64,000 nt of DNA from an uncultured Vampirovibrio sp. (GCA_910577635.1 CAJTNR010000006.1:26796-90795), one strand, 5' to 3'. Positions 24,698-34,755 are shown, counted from the first letter of the stretch. Translations and numbers: made by a program. Notes: generated by a model not told the origin, from the sequence alone.

Positions 24698-25273
24698 ATT
24701 GTAGCAATTGAATAAATTGTTAAGGTTTTTTTCTTTAATTGAATTTTCAATTGTTTGTACAATAAGATCCAAATCTTCTTTATTTAAAGTTTTAAGGTTA
24801 TCAGGAAGGATTATGTCATCTGTAGATGCGCAGTTAACAAAACCTTGATTAAGAATAAGAAAATTTTTATAAGTTTCAAGAATCACTAAGTACCTTTCAT
24901 CAATTCGGTAGAATTTGTTTTTGTAGTACTTATACTCCTTAACAAGAAGATTAGAGGTAAAATCTATTAAAAAATCGATTTCTTTAGTGTATTCTTGTTC
25001 GCTTGTTTTTTCTCCTAAGAGCTTATTACCCTCGATAGCTGCGTTTTTAATGCTTTTAATATAACTTGCCCACATTAAACAGCCAAGGTAGAAGCAAATA
25101 TTAATTTTTAAGTTAAGTTCAAGTTTTTTTAGAACAAGAGGAAAATTTGCTCTTTTGATTCTAATATCTAAAAGTGCATTGAACATATAGTATGTGTATC
25201 CTACAGCCCCTATTGAATCAATAACCAAAGGGGCAAAGCCGGGGTCAAATTTAACTGTCTTTTTTTCTTCCAT
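24686..25273 (-). CDS. Protein of unknown function
   Basis: I do not recognise this 195-aa protein. It has a moderately hydrophobic N-terminal half (FAPLVIDSIGAVGYTYYMFNALL; INICFYLGCLMWASYIKS), perhaps buried helices rather than membrane spans, then a Lys/Tyr-rich middle and an acidic helical C-terminus. It is convergent with the kinase-like gene and overlaps its last 12 bp. It stands alone otherwise. A short AT-rich gap separates it from the GH57 gene. Confidence 0.5.
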   Translation of the reverse strand: MEEKKTVKFDPGFAPLVIDSIGAVGYTYYMFNALLDIRIKRANFPLVLKKLELNLKINICFYLGCLMWASYIKSIKNAAIEGNKLLGEKTSEQEYTKEIDFLIDFTSNLLVKEYKYYKNKFYRIDERYLVILETYKNFLILNQGFVNCASTDDIILPDNLKTLNKEDLDLIVQTIENSIKEKNLNNLFNCYNLLF

Positions 25274-25429
25274 AAATTTATTTTATCACATTATATTAAT
25301 TTGGTTGAAAATTTCTTTATTAACTTTAGTAAATTTATACTTTAGAACTAATCTTAAATACTTATTTTCTATTATAATTATATGGTATAAATGAATACGT
25401 AGGAAAAAAATCGAAAGGCGGAGTAAACC

Positions 25430-27160
25430 ATGGTGCAAAAAATCGGACAGTTTGTCTTTATGCTGCACTCACATCTTCCATATTACAGAATGGCAGGAAT
25501 GTGGCCATTTGGTGAAGAGTGCTTATATGAATGTATGGAAGAAACCTATGTTCCTTTGCTTAATATGATTTCAGAATTATATGAAGAAGGAATTAAAGCA
25601 AAACTAACTATCGGTATTACTCCGATTCTAGCTGAGCAGTTAAACGATGAACACTTAAAACAGGGTTTTATTGATTATCTTGATTCAAGATTAAAAGCGG
25701 TAAGTGAAGATTTAGAAAGATACCCAGACCCTGAAGTTGCTCATAGCCAGCACTTAGCGTATTTAGCTAAATACTACTTTGATTGGTATACAAAAATTAA
25801 AGATTTGTTTATCAACAAATTCAATAAAGATTTAATTGCAGGATTCAAAAAGTATCAGGATTTAGGGTGTATTGAAATTACAACTTCAGGTGCAACGCAC
25901 GGATTTTCACCGCTTTTAGCAACTGATACCAATCTCAATGCCCAATTTAAGGTTGGTTCTGAAACTACTAAAAAACTATTCGGAAAAAAAGCAAAAGGCT
26001 GCTGGCTGCCAGAATGTGCTTATCGTCAAGGATATGAATTCACAGGCAAAGATGGTAAGAAAAAATGGCGTCCTGCTATTGAAGTAACGCTTCAAAATAA
26101 TGATATTGAATACTTCTTTACTGAATCCCACGTAATTGAAGGCGGAAATTCAATCGGCAATAGAAGAAACATTGGTGTTTATGGAAATATTGAGTACATC
26201 CCGCTGCCTAAAAGAGAAGCAACAGGGTATGATACTTATAGTGCATACTGGCTTCCCGATGCACAGGTTGCTGTTATGGGAAGAAACGACAGGGCAGGTT
26301 TTCAAGTTTGGTCCGCAGCTGACGGATACCCAGGAGACGGATGCTACAGAGAATTCCACAGAAAAGATTGCAACTCAGGCATGCATTACTGGAGAATAAC
26401 TTCAAGCACCACTGATTTAGGCGATAAAATGCTTTATGATCCTGTTTTAGCAAAGAATCAGGTAGGTTCTAACTCTGATCATTATACAAATCTGATTTAT
26501 CACTTGCTGAATGATTATAAAAAAGCCAACAACAAAGAAGGACTTGTCATGGTTTCTTTTGATACCGAACTATACGGTCACTGGTGGTTTGAGGGAATTG
26601 AGTTTATAAAACAGGTGATTAAAAAACTAAATAAATATGTTCCTGAGGTTGAAATGATGACAGCAGGAGAATATTTAAAAGCTCACCCTCCAGTTGAAGC
26701 TATTCAAATTCCTGAATCAAGCTGGGGGCAAGGCGGTCACTTCTGGGTATGGCAAAATCACTTAACAGAGTGGATGTGGCCTATAATCCATGCAACTGAA
26801 AAAAGAATTATTGATATTGTTGCAAAATATGAAAAAATACCTGAGGATAAATTGCTTCACAGGGCTCTTAATCAGCTGGCAAGAGAAGAATTACTGCTGC
26901 AGAGTTCAGATTGGCCATTCTTAATTACAACCTGGCAGGCAAAAGACTATGCAACAGATAGATTCAAAGAACACGTACAAAGGTTTGAGCAAATCGCTGA
27001 TATGATTGAGAGTGGTTCAATTAATGATTCTGAACTTCAAAAAATTGAATCTATTGACAATTGTTTCTCAGATATTGACTATAGAGTTTATCTTCCAATT
27101 GAAGAAGGAGTTATTCCTCAGCAAGAAAAAAAACTTGCCCCTTTATATAAAGATAAATAA
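25430..27160 (+). CDS. Glycoside hydrolase family 57 enzyme, probable alpha-glucan branching enzyme or amylase
   Basis: GH57 enzymes act on alpha-1,4-glucans. The 576-aa protein opens with the family region 1 (FVFMLHSHLPYYR), has region 3 GCWLPECAY with the catalytic nucleophile Glu195, and region 4 VSFDTELYGHWWFEG with the acid/base Asp378. Region 5 is probably near GGHFWVWQNH. It lacks a signal peptide, so it acts in the cytoplasm on glycogen. Branching enzyme and amylopullulanase activities cannot be told apart by eye. AAAGGCGGAG precedes the ATG and a terminator follows. Confidence 0.88.
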   Translation: MVQKIGQFVFMLHSHLPYYRMAGMWPFGEECLYECMEETYVPLLNMISELYEEGIKAKLTIGITPILAEQLNDEHLKQGFIDYLDSRLKAVSEDLERYPDPEVAHSQHLAYLAKYYFDWYTKIKDLFINKFNKDLIAGFKKYQDLGCIEITTSGATHGFSPLLATDTNLNAQFKVGSETTKKLFGKKAKGCWLPECAYRQGYEFTGKDGKKKWRPAIEVTLQNNDIEYFFTESHVIEGGNSIGNRRNIGVYGNIEYIPLPKREATGYDTYSAYWLPDAQVAVMGRNDRAGFQVWSAADGYPGDGCYREFHRKDCNSGMHYWRITSSTTDLGDKMLYDPVLAKNQVGSNSDHYTNLIYHLLNDYKKANNKEGLVMVSFDTELYGHWWFEGIEFIKQVIKKLNKYVPEVEMMTAGEYLKAHPPVEAIQIPESSWGQGGHFWVWQNHLTEWMWPIIHATEKRIIDIVAKYEKIPEDKLLHRALNQLAREELLLQSSDWPFLITTWQAKDYATDRFKEHVQRFEQIADMIESGSINDSELQKIESIDNCFSDIDYRVYLPIEEGVIPQQEKKLAPLYKDK

Positions 27161-27200
27161 ATGCAGAATATAAGAATTTAACATAATATTCTATACTTAA

Positions 27201-27237
27201 AACCCCCGCTTTTTATAAACGGGGGGTTCTTTTATTC
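27201..27237 (+). terminator. Rho-independent terminator after the GH57 gene
   Basis: The stem AACCCCCG / CGGGGGTT has a loop of about 11 bases and is followed by TTCTTTTATT. It also faces the end of the convergent coiled-coil gene. Confidence 0.85.
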
Positions 27238-27656
27238 TAGTTTTGGAAATAGTTGAACTCACTTTCAATGTCTTGTTTTCTCATTTCCTTAAGACCTTCT
27301 AAATCAGCATCTATTGCTTGAATTTGTGATTCCATTGTAGTGTTTTGCCTGTTTATTGTGTCTTCAAATTCTTTTGCGGCTTCTTCAACTCTTGTTTTTT
27401 CTCTTTCCCTGTCGTCTTTAAGTTCTTGAAGTTCAGCCATTAAATCAAGATATTCATTGCTTGTTTTATCGTCTAATCCATCCATCTCGTTTCTAACTAA
27501 ATCTTCTTCGATTCGATATTTGTCATCTATTCTTGCTATGTCATTTGCGCTATATTTATGTTTCAACATTAAAGTAGTCGAATTTGTAAGCAGTTGTGCT
27601 TCTAAATCGGACTTTTTCGCCTTATATAGCTGTATAGCTGAATGTGCTGCAAACAT
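27237..27656 (-). CDS. Small coiled-coil protein of unknown function
   Basis: This 139-aa protein is almost wholly a charged coiled coil (about 10-135) with Glu/Asp/Lys/Arg heptads. Its start MFAAHSAIQLYKAKKSDLEAQ resembles the opening of small coiled-coil proteins that I associate with gut Melainabacteria, though this is from memory only. It has no signal peptide or membrane segment. It lies between two larger genes, with its own leader and no obvious operon partner. Confidence 0.5.
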   Translation of the reverse strand: MFAAHSAIQLYKAKKSDLEAQLLTNSTTLMLKHKYSANDIARIDDKYRIEEDLVRNEMDGLDDKTSNEYLDLMAELQELKDDREREKTRVEEAAKEFEDTINRQNTTMESQIQAIDADLEGLKEMRKQDIESEFNYFQN

Positions 27657-27733
27657 TGTTGTTTTCCTTCACTTATAATATTTGTAAATAGGGAAAATTA
27701 CACCTTATTTTCTCCTATTCAATATATTCCACA

Positions 27734-28585
27734 TTATAAGTCAAATTTAACAAGTTTGTTGGTGCTTTGTTCAGTTACTAAAAGCCTGTTATTAGTTTCA
27801 TCATAAGTAATAGAATAAGGCTTGTTAATTGAAGCAAAAACACTAGCTGAATTTTCAGGGGTGATTTTTACAATAGTATTAGCACTATAGTTTGCAACAT
27901 AAAGATTGTTTTCTTTATCAAAAACAAGACCAATAGGTCCTTTTAATAAACCGGAGTGATTGAATCGGGTTTTTTGCCCGAAGGATGAAATTTTATAGAT
28001 AATGCTTTCAGTAAAACTTGCAACAAAGATATTTCCGTTTTTGTCAATAGTAACCCCGGATGGCGCTGAAAAACCGGTCATTTCAATACTCTTTGCTTTT
28101 CCCTGCGGATCAAAAACGGGTTTATGGTCTTTGATTTTGGTTTCTAAGTTGAGTTCAGCCTGCCTTTTTTCAATTTTTTCAATTAAAATTTTTGCCGATT
28201 GATACTGTGCAGCTGTTGTCGGGATTTTTGCAAGATAGCTGTGTGCTTTGGATAAATATCCTCTTTTATATTGGATTTTGCCGATATTATAAAGAGTTTC
28301 TGTGTCATCAGGTTTTAGTTTTGCAATTTTTTCTAAAGATTTGAGTGCTTCTTCATATCTATTAACTGAAATCAAAATTTGAGCAAGATTATAATGAGCT
28401 TCATAAAAATTGGGATCTAACTCTACTGCTTTTTCAAATAATTCAATTGCTTTATCTGTTTCTTCATTAGAATATAAATCAATTGCTTCGTTGTAGTATA
28501 TTGTAGCATCTTGAATGTCATCAGCAAATGCCGGGATTGAAAAAGCTAAAACTAAAAATAGTATTGTAATTAATTTTTTTACCAT
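27734..28585 (-). CDS. Exported TPR plus NHL/beta-propeller-like protein
   Basis: The 283-aa product has a signal peptide (MVKKLITILFLVLAFSIPAFA, cleavage near residue 21), three or four TPRs (about 25-130, for example AIELFEKAVELDPNFYEAHY), and a C-terminal half with NHL-type propeller repeats (SAPSGVTIDKNGNIFVASF; GPIGLVFDKENNLYVANYS; KPYSITYDETNNRLLVTEQ). Only three blades are present, so the propeller is partial or completed by oligomerisation. I chose the ATG at 28585, which begins a standard signal peptide; the frame is open seven codons further upstream. The likely location is the periplasm. Confidence 0.75.
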   Translation of the reverse strand: MVKKLITILFLVLAFSIPAFADDIQDATIYYNEAIDLYSNEETDKAIELFEKAVELDPNFYEAHYNLAQILISVNRYEEALKSLEKIAKLKPDDTETLYNIGKIQYKRGYLSKAHSYLAKIPTTAAQYQSAKILIEKIEKRQAELNLETKIKDHKPVFDPQGKAKSIEMTGFSAPSGVTIDKNGNIFVASFTESIIYKISSFGQKTRFNHSGLLKGPIGLVFDKENNLYVANYSANTIVKITPENSASVFASINKPYSITYDETNNRLLVTEQSTNKLVKFDL

Positions 28586-28648
28586 GATAACATTAATATA
28601 TAACAAAAATAGTTCAAACTACAACAAAAAATTTAAAAAAGGATATAA

Positions 28649-29623
28649 ATGTTAATTCTAGCTCTTGAATCAAGTTGTGATGAAACCGCAGCAGCATTAG
28701 TTGAAAATGGCAGAAAAGTGATATCTGATGCGGTTTTTAGCCAAATAAAAATTCACAAAAATTTTGGCGGTGTTGTACCTGAAGTTGCCGCAAGACATCA
28801 TTTAGAATCAATAAGTTTTGTAATAGAGGAAGTTTTTAAAAAAACAGATATTAAAAAAACCCAGATTGATGCTTTTGCTGCAACTGCAGGACCGGGTTTA
28901 ACAGGGTGTCTTTTAGTGGGATTGAATGCCGCTAAAACTTTATCTTTGGTTTACAATAAGCCTTTTTTGCCTGTTAATCACTTAAGCGCCCATGTTTGCG
29001 CTAATTTTATTGATTCTCAATTAAAACCTCCTTTTATTTGTCTGCTTGTTTCAGGAGGACACAGCCAGATTATTTTTGTTGAAGATTACAATAAACAAAC
29101 AATTCTTGCTTCTACAATTGATGATGCGGTTGGCGAAGTTTATGATAAAGTTGCAAGATTATGTTCAATTCCATATCCCGGCGGAGTTTTGCTTGATAAA
29201 CTAGCGCAGAAGGGAAATAAGCACGCTTTTTGTTTTCCAGAAGCTAAAGTTGGGGATAATGAGTTTTCTTTTTCGGGATTAAAAACAGCGGTTTTAAGAG
29301 AAATTAAAAAATTTGAATCCGATAAGATTCCAAAAGAAGATATCGCAGCAAGTTTTCAATACCGAATTTGTGATACTTTAATTAAAAAAACGCTTTTTCA
29401 TGCTAAAAAACTTAACTGCAAAACAATTGTATTAGCAGGCGGTGTTGCTGCTAATTCAGAACTACGAAAAAGGCTCAAAGAACTTGAAGAACAAGGGTTT
29501 AAAGTTAGTGCACCAAAATTAGCATACTGTACAGATAATGCTTCAATGGTTGCAAGCTGTGCTTATTATAATCCTATTCAAAGCGAGGATTCTTTGCTGT
29601 TTGAAGTCTTTTCAAGACACTAA
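28649..29623 (+). CDS. tsaD: tRNA N6-adenosine threonylcarbamoyltransferase
   Basis: TsaD transfers the threonylcarbamoyl group onto A37 of ANN-decoding tRNAs, with TsaB and TsaE. The 324-aa protein has the start LILALESSCDETAAALV, the metal-binding region VNHLSAHVCAN (the usual HxxxH), ATP-binding LVSGGHSQI and the C-terminal LAGGVAANSELR and YCTDNASM motifs. An AAAGGATAT ribosome site precedes the ATG. Its stop overlaps the convergent C_GCAxxG gene by 4 bp. Confidence 0.96.
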   Translation: MLILALESSCDETAAALVENGRKVISDAVFSQIKIHKNFGGVVPEVAARHHLESISFVIEEVFKKTDIKKTQIDAFAATAGPGLTGCLLVGLNAAKTLSLVYNKPFLPVNHLSAHVCANFIDSQLKPPFICLLVSGGHSQIIFVEDYNKQTILASTIDDAVGEVYDKVARLCSIPYPGGVLLDKLAQKGNKHAFCFPEAKVGDNEFSFSGLKTAVLREIKKFESDKIPKEDIAASFQYRICDTLIKKTLFHAKKLNCKTIVLAGGVAANSELRKRLKELEEQGFKVSAPKLAYCTDNASMVASCAYYNPIQSEDSLLFEVFSRH

Positions 29624-30036
29624 ACTTTTTGTTTGAGTTCAGCTAGCAATTCATCTAGGATTCTAGCGCAGTCATAAACCATGTTAGAACAATGATTTTT
29701 TCTTTCTTTAGAGTGAAAATCCTTATAATCTTTAGTCAAAACTCTGCAGCAGGTTACTTTGTGAAGTTTTGTAAATCTTTGATAGAATTCTTTAGCTAAA
29801 GATCTTGCAATATTATCCTTGTTTTTACCATGCAATAGTCCTAAAACCATTAAAGATCCGCTCACTGCTCCGCATAAACACCCGTTTCCAATGCCCCCTG
29901 AAAAACTTGTTGCGATTGATACTAAACTACCTTGCGCTAATCCAAGTTCAACAGCAGCACGGGCAATTGATTCAGAACAGGAGTAGCCTTCTTCTAAAAA
30001 GTATTTTGGTGCTAATGATTGAAAATTTTTTTCCAC
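29620..30036 (-). CDS. C_GCAxxG_C_C family redox protein
   Basis: The 138-aa protein has the family's cysteine pattern: YSCSESIARAAVELG, then FSGGIGNGCLCGAVSGSLMVLGLLHG, and late cysteines in TCCRVLTKDY, HCSNMVYDCARILDE. Members are thought to be redox-active or to bind an iron-sulfur cluster, with unknown partners, and are common in anaerobes. It is the last gene of the leftward operon pgpH-ybeY-dgkA, 2 bp after dgkA. The functional link to those genes is not obvious. Confidence 0.8.
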   Translation of the reverse strand: MEKNFQSLAPKYFLEEGYSCSESIARAAVELGLAQGSLVSIATSFSGGIGNGCLCGAVSGSLMVLGLLHGKNKDNIARSLAKEFYQRFTKLHKVTCCRVLTKDYKDFHSKERKNHCSNMVYDCARILDELLAELKQKV

Positions 30037-30038
30037 GT

Positions 30039-30416
30039 TTACCTCAGAATCTGATAAATTTTACTTCCATAAATTAATATTGTAATTATAGCACTAACAA
30101 CAGCTGAAAGTAAAACGGCACCGGCTGCAATATCTTTTGCAAGTTTAGCAAGTTTTGCCCATTTGTTTCTGTAATAAGCATCAATTACAAACTCAATTAC
30201 AGAATTGAGCATTTCAACAACCAAAACAAAGGTATTAGAAAAAAGAATGATAGAAAGCTCTATAACGCTGACTTTTAATAATACTGCAAAAGTTAAAGTT
30301 ACAAAGGCAATAAAAAGGTGCTTTCTAAAATTCCTTTGTGAGCGAAAAGCTAATCTTAAACCATTAAGAGCATACATTACGCTTTTTTGAAAACTTCTTG
30401 ATTGAAATTTGTTCAT
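30039..30416 (-). CDS. dgkA: Diacylglycerol (or undecaprenol) kinase
   Basis: A small integral membrane kinase of 125 aa that recycles diacylglycerol or phosphorylates undecaprenol. It shows three membrane helices and the family signature EMLNSVIEFVIDAYYRNKWA, followed by LAKLAKDIAAGAVLL, in which Glu and Asp bind the metal-ATP. It overlaps the end of ybeY by 4 bp. Gene order pgpH-ybeY-dgkA is common in Firmicutes as well. Undecaprenol specificity is usual outside Proteobacteria but cannot be read from the sequence. Confidence 0.92.
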   Translation of the reverse strand: MNKFQSRSFQKSVMYALNGLRLAFRSQRNFRKHLFIAFVTLTFAVLLKVSVIELSIILFSNTFVLVVEMLNSVIEFVIDAYYRNKWAKLAKLAKDIAAGAVLLSAVVSAIITILIYGSKIYQILR

Positions 30417-30889
30417 AATTCCCCAATAATTTTATCTTGTATCTTAACAATAAAATCGTAATCCTTTTTTGTTAAATGGTCAAATCCAAAAAGATGAAGA
30501 ATTCCGTGTAGAATTAAAGTCAATATTTCTTTTTCTAAACTTTCTTTTTTTTGTCTTTGAGCGGTTTCAATCGATACGATAATTTCACCTAAATCGGCTG
30601 TTTTTCGATAAACAACACTATTATCATCATCAACAAACAAACTAAAGGTAATAACATCGGTGGGACAATCTTTATTTCTGTATTGTTTGTTAATTTCTTG
30701 AATCGTTTTATCATTGCAAAAACAAATACAGAATCTTACCCTTGTGATTTCAGGACAAAAAACCCTGCTTGTTTTAATTTCTTCCAGCTGGAGGAAAATT
30801 TCAAGCATTTTCTTTATTTTCTTCTTATAATCCTTTAGGACAAGATTGTTCTTATCCAGTTTTGTTAAGGTAAAACTACTTTTCATCAT
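30413..30889 (-). CDS. ybeY: Endoribonuclease YbeY
   Basis: YbeY is a zinc-dependent RNase of 16S rRNA maturation and ribosome quality control. The signature HGILHLFGFDH (three metal-binding His) lies near the C-terminus, and TDVITFSL in the middle. The open frame runs 28 codons further upstream through the end of pgpH, but the family begins near MMKSSFTL, so the ATG at 30889 (or 30886) is chosen. That gives about 158 aa, the usual length. It overlaps pgpH by 14 bp, implying coupling. Confidence 0.93.
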   Translation of the reverse strand: MMKSSFTLTKLDKNNLVLKDYKKKIKKMLEIFLQLEEIKTSRVFCPEITRVRFCICFCNDKTIQEINKQYRNKDCPTDVITFSLFVDDDNSVVYRKTADLGEIIVSIETAQRQKKESLEKEILTLILHGILHLFGFDHLTKKDYDFIVKIQDKIIGEL

Positions 30890-33077
30890 TATCACTTGAT
30901 TTTTCTTGCAGCTTTTGGATTTTTCTTTCAAACTCTTCATCATTCGGGGTTTGAAGATTGATTTTTTTATCATTCAGCTCATTAATGACTTTTTCTTGGT
31001 ATTTTATTCTTTCGTGCTGCATGCCTCTTAGGATTTTATTAAAAGTCATTGCAATGGTCTTAATATCCTTTAAAGTTAAGGGGCTGTCTGATAATTGCCC
31101 GTCGTTTAATCTGTCTGTAAAAATTTTATTAACCATTTGTTCAATTTCTTCCTGAGTTGGTTTTTTTAGTGATCGAACCGCACTTTCAAGTGCGTCAGCG
31201 AGCATTAGAATTGCAGTTTCTTTTGTTTTGGGTTTTGGTCCCGGGTATCTAAACTGGCTTTCAGTAACATTGTTAGCTCCTTCTTCTTCAAGAGCTTTAG
31301 TGTAAAAGTGTCCTGCGAGACTTTCCCCGTGGTGCTGCTGGATAAAGTCTATTACAACCTGTGGAAGACCGTGTTTCTTTGCAATTTCAACCCCGTCTTT
31401 AGTATGCAGCGTAATAACCATCTTGCTTTGTCTTGGGGTTAGTGTTGTATGTGGATTTTCTACCCCGAAATAGGATTGATTTTCAATAAAAAACAAAGGT
31501 CTTTGTAATTTGCCGATATCATGATAAAAAGCTCCGACCCGGGCAAGTATTGAGTTTGCTCCAATAGCACTTGCTGCTGCTTCACATAGGTTTGCAACCA
31601 TTAAAGAATGATGAAAGGTACCAGGAGCTGAGGATCTCATTTTCGATAATAATTCCTGATTCTGATCCGCAAGTTCAATAAGAGCATAAGGAGATACGAT
31701 TTTGCAAACCTTTTCAATTATAGGGATAAAAAACATTGCAATCATAGCTGAAATTACACCGTTTGCAAGTCCTAAGAAGGGATTTTGAACATTAGCCTGG
31801 ATTAGTCTTGGAATTGCTTGTGATTGGACTTCGAAAAATGATACGAAAAACATTGCAAGAAACATTACAAAACCAACTTGAAACCCGCACCAGATAATAT
31901 CAAAACGCTTAGAATAAGACATCTTAGAAACCAGATAACTGCTTGATAATATAGCTAATACAAAAACATAAATTAACTGAGAATCAAAAAACAAAGTAAC
32001 AGAAAGTATAGCTAGCATTAATATTGAAACAAGAAAAGAAAGAATTGAGTTAGTAAAAATTGCAAGAATTATTGTAAACGCGCAAAAAGGCATCATATAA
32101 TTAGAAACATAACTTGAATTTGAAACTATAATACAAATATAGGTTAGAAGAATGCTTGATAGGGAAACATAGAGCATATAGCGCGGTGTGTAGAATTTTT
32201 TTTCGTATCTTTTAATATAAAGCACCAGACTATACATTGTAAGACAAACAAGCGCAAATATCCCAAAAACCCCGCCTCTGTTGAGCTCAAAAGCGTTGTA
32301 GCCGGATAGTTTCAGGGCATCCTTTTTAAGCTGGGTAACTTTATCGCCTGTTTCAATGATTTTATCACCCTTTTTGAACGTTACAACATAAGGCTTAACC
32401 GCGTTTTTAGCGTTTTTTCTTGCAACGTCTGTTGCATATTCATCAATTATAAGATTAGGAACAACACAATGTTCGATTAATGCCATTATTAAAGGATATT
32501 GGCTTCTTTTAACATGTGTTGCAAGGGTTTTATCAATCAAACTTTCAGTCAGGAAGTTGTTAATATCTGTATCAAAAAAACCTACTGTTAATAATTCGTT
32601 TAGAATATACTTGGTATTAACAAAAGCACTTGATAAATTGGATTCAGAAGCCGATAGAATATATGAAACTGCCCTTGTTTCTCTTTCTGAATCATTGATT
32701 TCAATTAGATCAAAAAGAGCTTTTTGCTTGGTTGAATAAGGGGTTTTTTCTTTTTTTATACGCTCAATTTCATCAAAAGTTTTCTGCAGATCAACTTTAA
32801 TATAATCCCCTTCAACAGGAGCTACCACAGGGCGGATTTTATTTGCAACTTCACGTTTAATGAGTTCTGTTCTTTGTTTGTCAATTACTTCGAAGCTGTT
32901 TTTTGCAATAATTGTTTTTTGGGCAATGCCGTTTTCAATAATATTCTGATATAAATAATACCGAACAGATAGAAGCGCGCTTATTATTATTGCAACAAGC
33001 AAAAAAGCACTCATTGCAATCGGTTTTGAGGAAGGGAAAATATCTTCGTTTTTAAAAATATCAGAAAAATTTTTCAT
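30876..33077 (-). CDS. pgpH: 7TM-HD cyclic di-AMP phosphodiesterase
   Basis: PgpH-type proteins hydrolyse c-di-AMP. The 733-aa protein has an N-terminal membrane helix (about 18-40), an extracytoplasmic 7TMR-HDED domain (about 45-255), seven membrane helices (about 260-470) and a cytoplasmic HD domain (about 480-690) with the metal ligands FHHSLMVANL and FYHDIGKLQRP and the later LHTKDG and QQHHGES. It is the first gene of the operon with ybeY, dgkA and the C_GCAxxG gene. Its presence implies that the organism uses c-di-AMP. Confidence 0.93.
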   Translation of the reverse strand: MKNFSDIFKNEDIFPSSKPIAMSAFLLVAIIISALLSVRYYLYQNIIENGIAQKTIIAKNSFEVIDKQRTELIKREVANKIRPVVAPVEGDYIKVDLQKTFDEIERIKKEKTPYSTKQKALFDLIEINDSERETRAVSYILSASESNLSSAFVNTKYILNELLTVGFFDTDINNFLTESLIDKTLATHVKRSQYPLIMALIEHCVVPNLIIDEYATDVARKNAKNAVKPYVVTFKKGDKIIETGDKVTQLKKDALKLSGYNAFELNRGGVFGIFALVCLTMYSLVLYIKRYEKKFYTPRYMLYVSLSSILLTYICIIVSNSSYVSNYMMPFCAFTIILAIFTNSILSFLVSILMLAILSVTLFFDSQLIYVFVLAILSSSYLVSKMSYSKRFDIIWCGFQVGFVMFLAMFFVSFFEVQSQAIPRLIQANVQNPFLGLANGVISAMIAMFFIPIIEKVCKIVSPYALIELADQNQELLSKMRSSAPGTFHHSLMVANLCEAAASAIGANSILARVGAFYHDIGKLQRPLFFIENQSYFGVENPHTTLTPRQSKMVITLHTKDGVEIAKKHGLPQVVIDFIQQHHGESLAGHFYTKALEEEGANNVTESQFRYPGPKPKTKETAILMLADALESAVRSLKKPTQEEIEQMVNKIFTDRLNDGQLSDSPLTLKDIKTIAMTFNKILRGMQHERIKYQEKVINELNDKKINLQTPNDEEFERKIQKLQEKSSDNDEK

Positions 33078-33148
33078 AAAAAAATCACCCGCAAGTTAAT
33101 ACTAGAATTATTATACAATAAATTTATTTTTACTATATACTTTTATAT

Positions 33149-34681
33149 ATGAAAAGAATATATATTATAATTTTTATTGCTTTATTATCCAGCTCCCTGA
33201 CTTATGCAAGAGAAAACTTAAGAACGCTGTTTAAAAACAACGCTGCTATTATTTATACAATCAATATAAGAAACTTTGCTGCTATTGACAGTGATTCAGA
33301 CGGAATAATCAACACTGATAAAAAAGATACAATGGGAAACTTTGTTTTAGCAAAAGAAAAGCTAAAAGACTTAAAAGACGAAGGAATTAATACGATTTAT
33401 CTTCTTCCGATTACTAAAACAGGAAAACTAAAAGCACTTGGAACCTTGGGGTCATTATATTCGCTTGATAGTTTTTCTGAAATTGATCCTGTGCTTGATT
33501 ATCCTAATAATGATTTATCAGCTGAACAAGAAGCCTGTGCTTTTATTGATGAAGCTCATAAGCTTGATATGAATGTTATTTTAGATTTGCCCTGCTGCGG
33601 ATCTTTTGATTTAAGCATTAAAAAGCCTTCGCTTTTTGCTCTTGATAAGAACAAGAAAACCTTAACTCCTGCCGATTGGACAGATGTTCGGATTTTTAAA
33701 GTTCTAAATGACGATAAAACTCTTAACAAACAAACCCTATTGCAGTTTAAAAGTTTCATTGATTTAGCTCTTTTGCTTAATGCAGATGGAATTAGAGCGG
33801 ATGTTGCAGCGATTAAACCCAAGGAGTTCTGGGTAGAGTTAATTAATTATACAAGAAGCAAAAACCCGGATTTTTTATTCTTAGCAGAAGCAAGCCCTTT
33901 GTGGTCGAATCCTGCTAAGAGTGCTGTTAGTCATTATTGTACAATTGAGGAGTTATTATCAAGCGGGTTTGATTCTTATTATGGCTCCTGGAGTGATTTT
34001 GAAACAATTACAACCAAACAAGAATTTGATAATAGAATTCTATCTAATCTGAGAATTCTTAATCGATATAAAGATAGTTCGATAATTTCTGCTCTTGCAA
34101 CGCATGATCAAAGAGCCCCTATTCTAAAAGGCTTTAACTACTGGAATATGGTTTTATGGCTTAGTGTAACTTTACCGCAGAATACTTACTTTCTTGACGG
34201 TTTTAGCACAGGGGATGATTTTATTTATCCTTATGAAAATAAAAAAGCAGATAAAACCTATACAGATGATGAGTATTATTTTGTTCATTCAGGTTTATTT
34301 GATATTTTTAATCCGACTGCACCAATAAGAGAAAAACATCCAGAATTTAAGAAAATTTACCTTAAGGCAATCGACTTTAAACAAAGAAATCAGGATCTTA
34401 TTACAAAGGGTGATTTTAAGCTTCTTAAAACAAACAATAATAAAGTTTTCGCCTATTCAATAACTACTTTCGATAGAGAACTAATTGTAATAGGGTCCTT
34501 AGATGATAACAAAAACCAAAGTGCAGTGGTTAAATCAAACTATTTGAATAAGGATTATTTAAAGCTTATATTATCAGCTAAAAAACATCCTAAAATTGAT
34601 AAAAACCTTATTAATGTTGAACTTGAACCAAGAGAAATCCAGGTTTATTTAATTAGTTTAGCAAAATATCGCGCTATGTAG
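33149..34681 (+). CDS. Exported GH13 alpha-amylase-like enzyme
   Basis: This 510-aa protein has a signal peptide (MKRIYIIIFIALLSSSLTYA) and a TIM barrel of the alpha-amylase family. Catalytic residues are visible as Asp218 (DGIRADVAA), Glu247 (LFLAEASP) and Asp320 (ATHDQRAP); VILDLPCC is region I, without the usual NH pair. It is therefore likely active on periplasmic or external maltodextrins or starch. There is no surface-anchor domain. It stands alone, divergent from the pgpH operon. Substrate cannot be fixed by eye. Confidence 0.85.
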   Translation: MKRIYIIIFIALLSSSLTYARENLRTLFKNNAAIIYTINIRNFAAIDSDSDGIINTDKKDTMGNFVLAKEKLKDLKDEGINTIYLLPITKTGKLKALGTLGSLYSLDSFSEIDPVLDYPNNDLSAEQEACAFIDEAHKLDMNVILDLPCCGSFDLSIKKPSLFALDKNKKTLTPADWTDVRIFKVLNDDKTLNKQTLLQFKSFIDLALLLNADGIRADVAAIKPKEFWVELINYTRSKNPDFLFLAEASPLWSNPAKSAVSHYCTIEELLSSGFDSYYGSWSDFETITTKQEFDNRILSNLRILNRYKDSSIISALATHDQRAPILKGFNYWNMVLWLSVTLPQNTYFLDGFSTGDDFIYPYENKKADKTYTDDEYYFVHSGLFDIFNPTAPIREKHPEFKKIYLKAIDFKQRNQDLITKGDFKLLKTNNNKVFAYSITTFDRELIVIGSLDDNKNQSAVVKSNYLNKDYLKLILSAKKHPKIDKNLINVELEPREIQVYLISLAKYRAM

Positions 34682-34755
34682 GCTAGGTCTTTAATCTAAT
34701 TTTCTTTCCTTTTTTGCTATGCAAAAATTTAGGTGTAGTTAAGAAAGGAAAATAA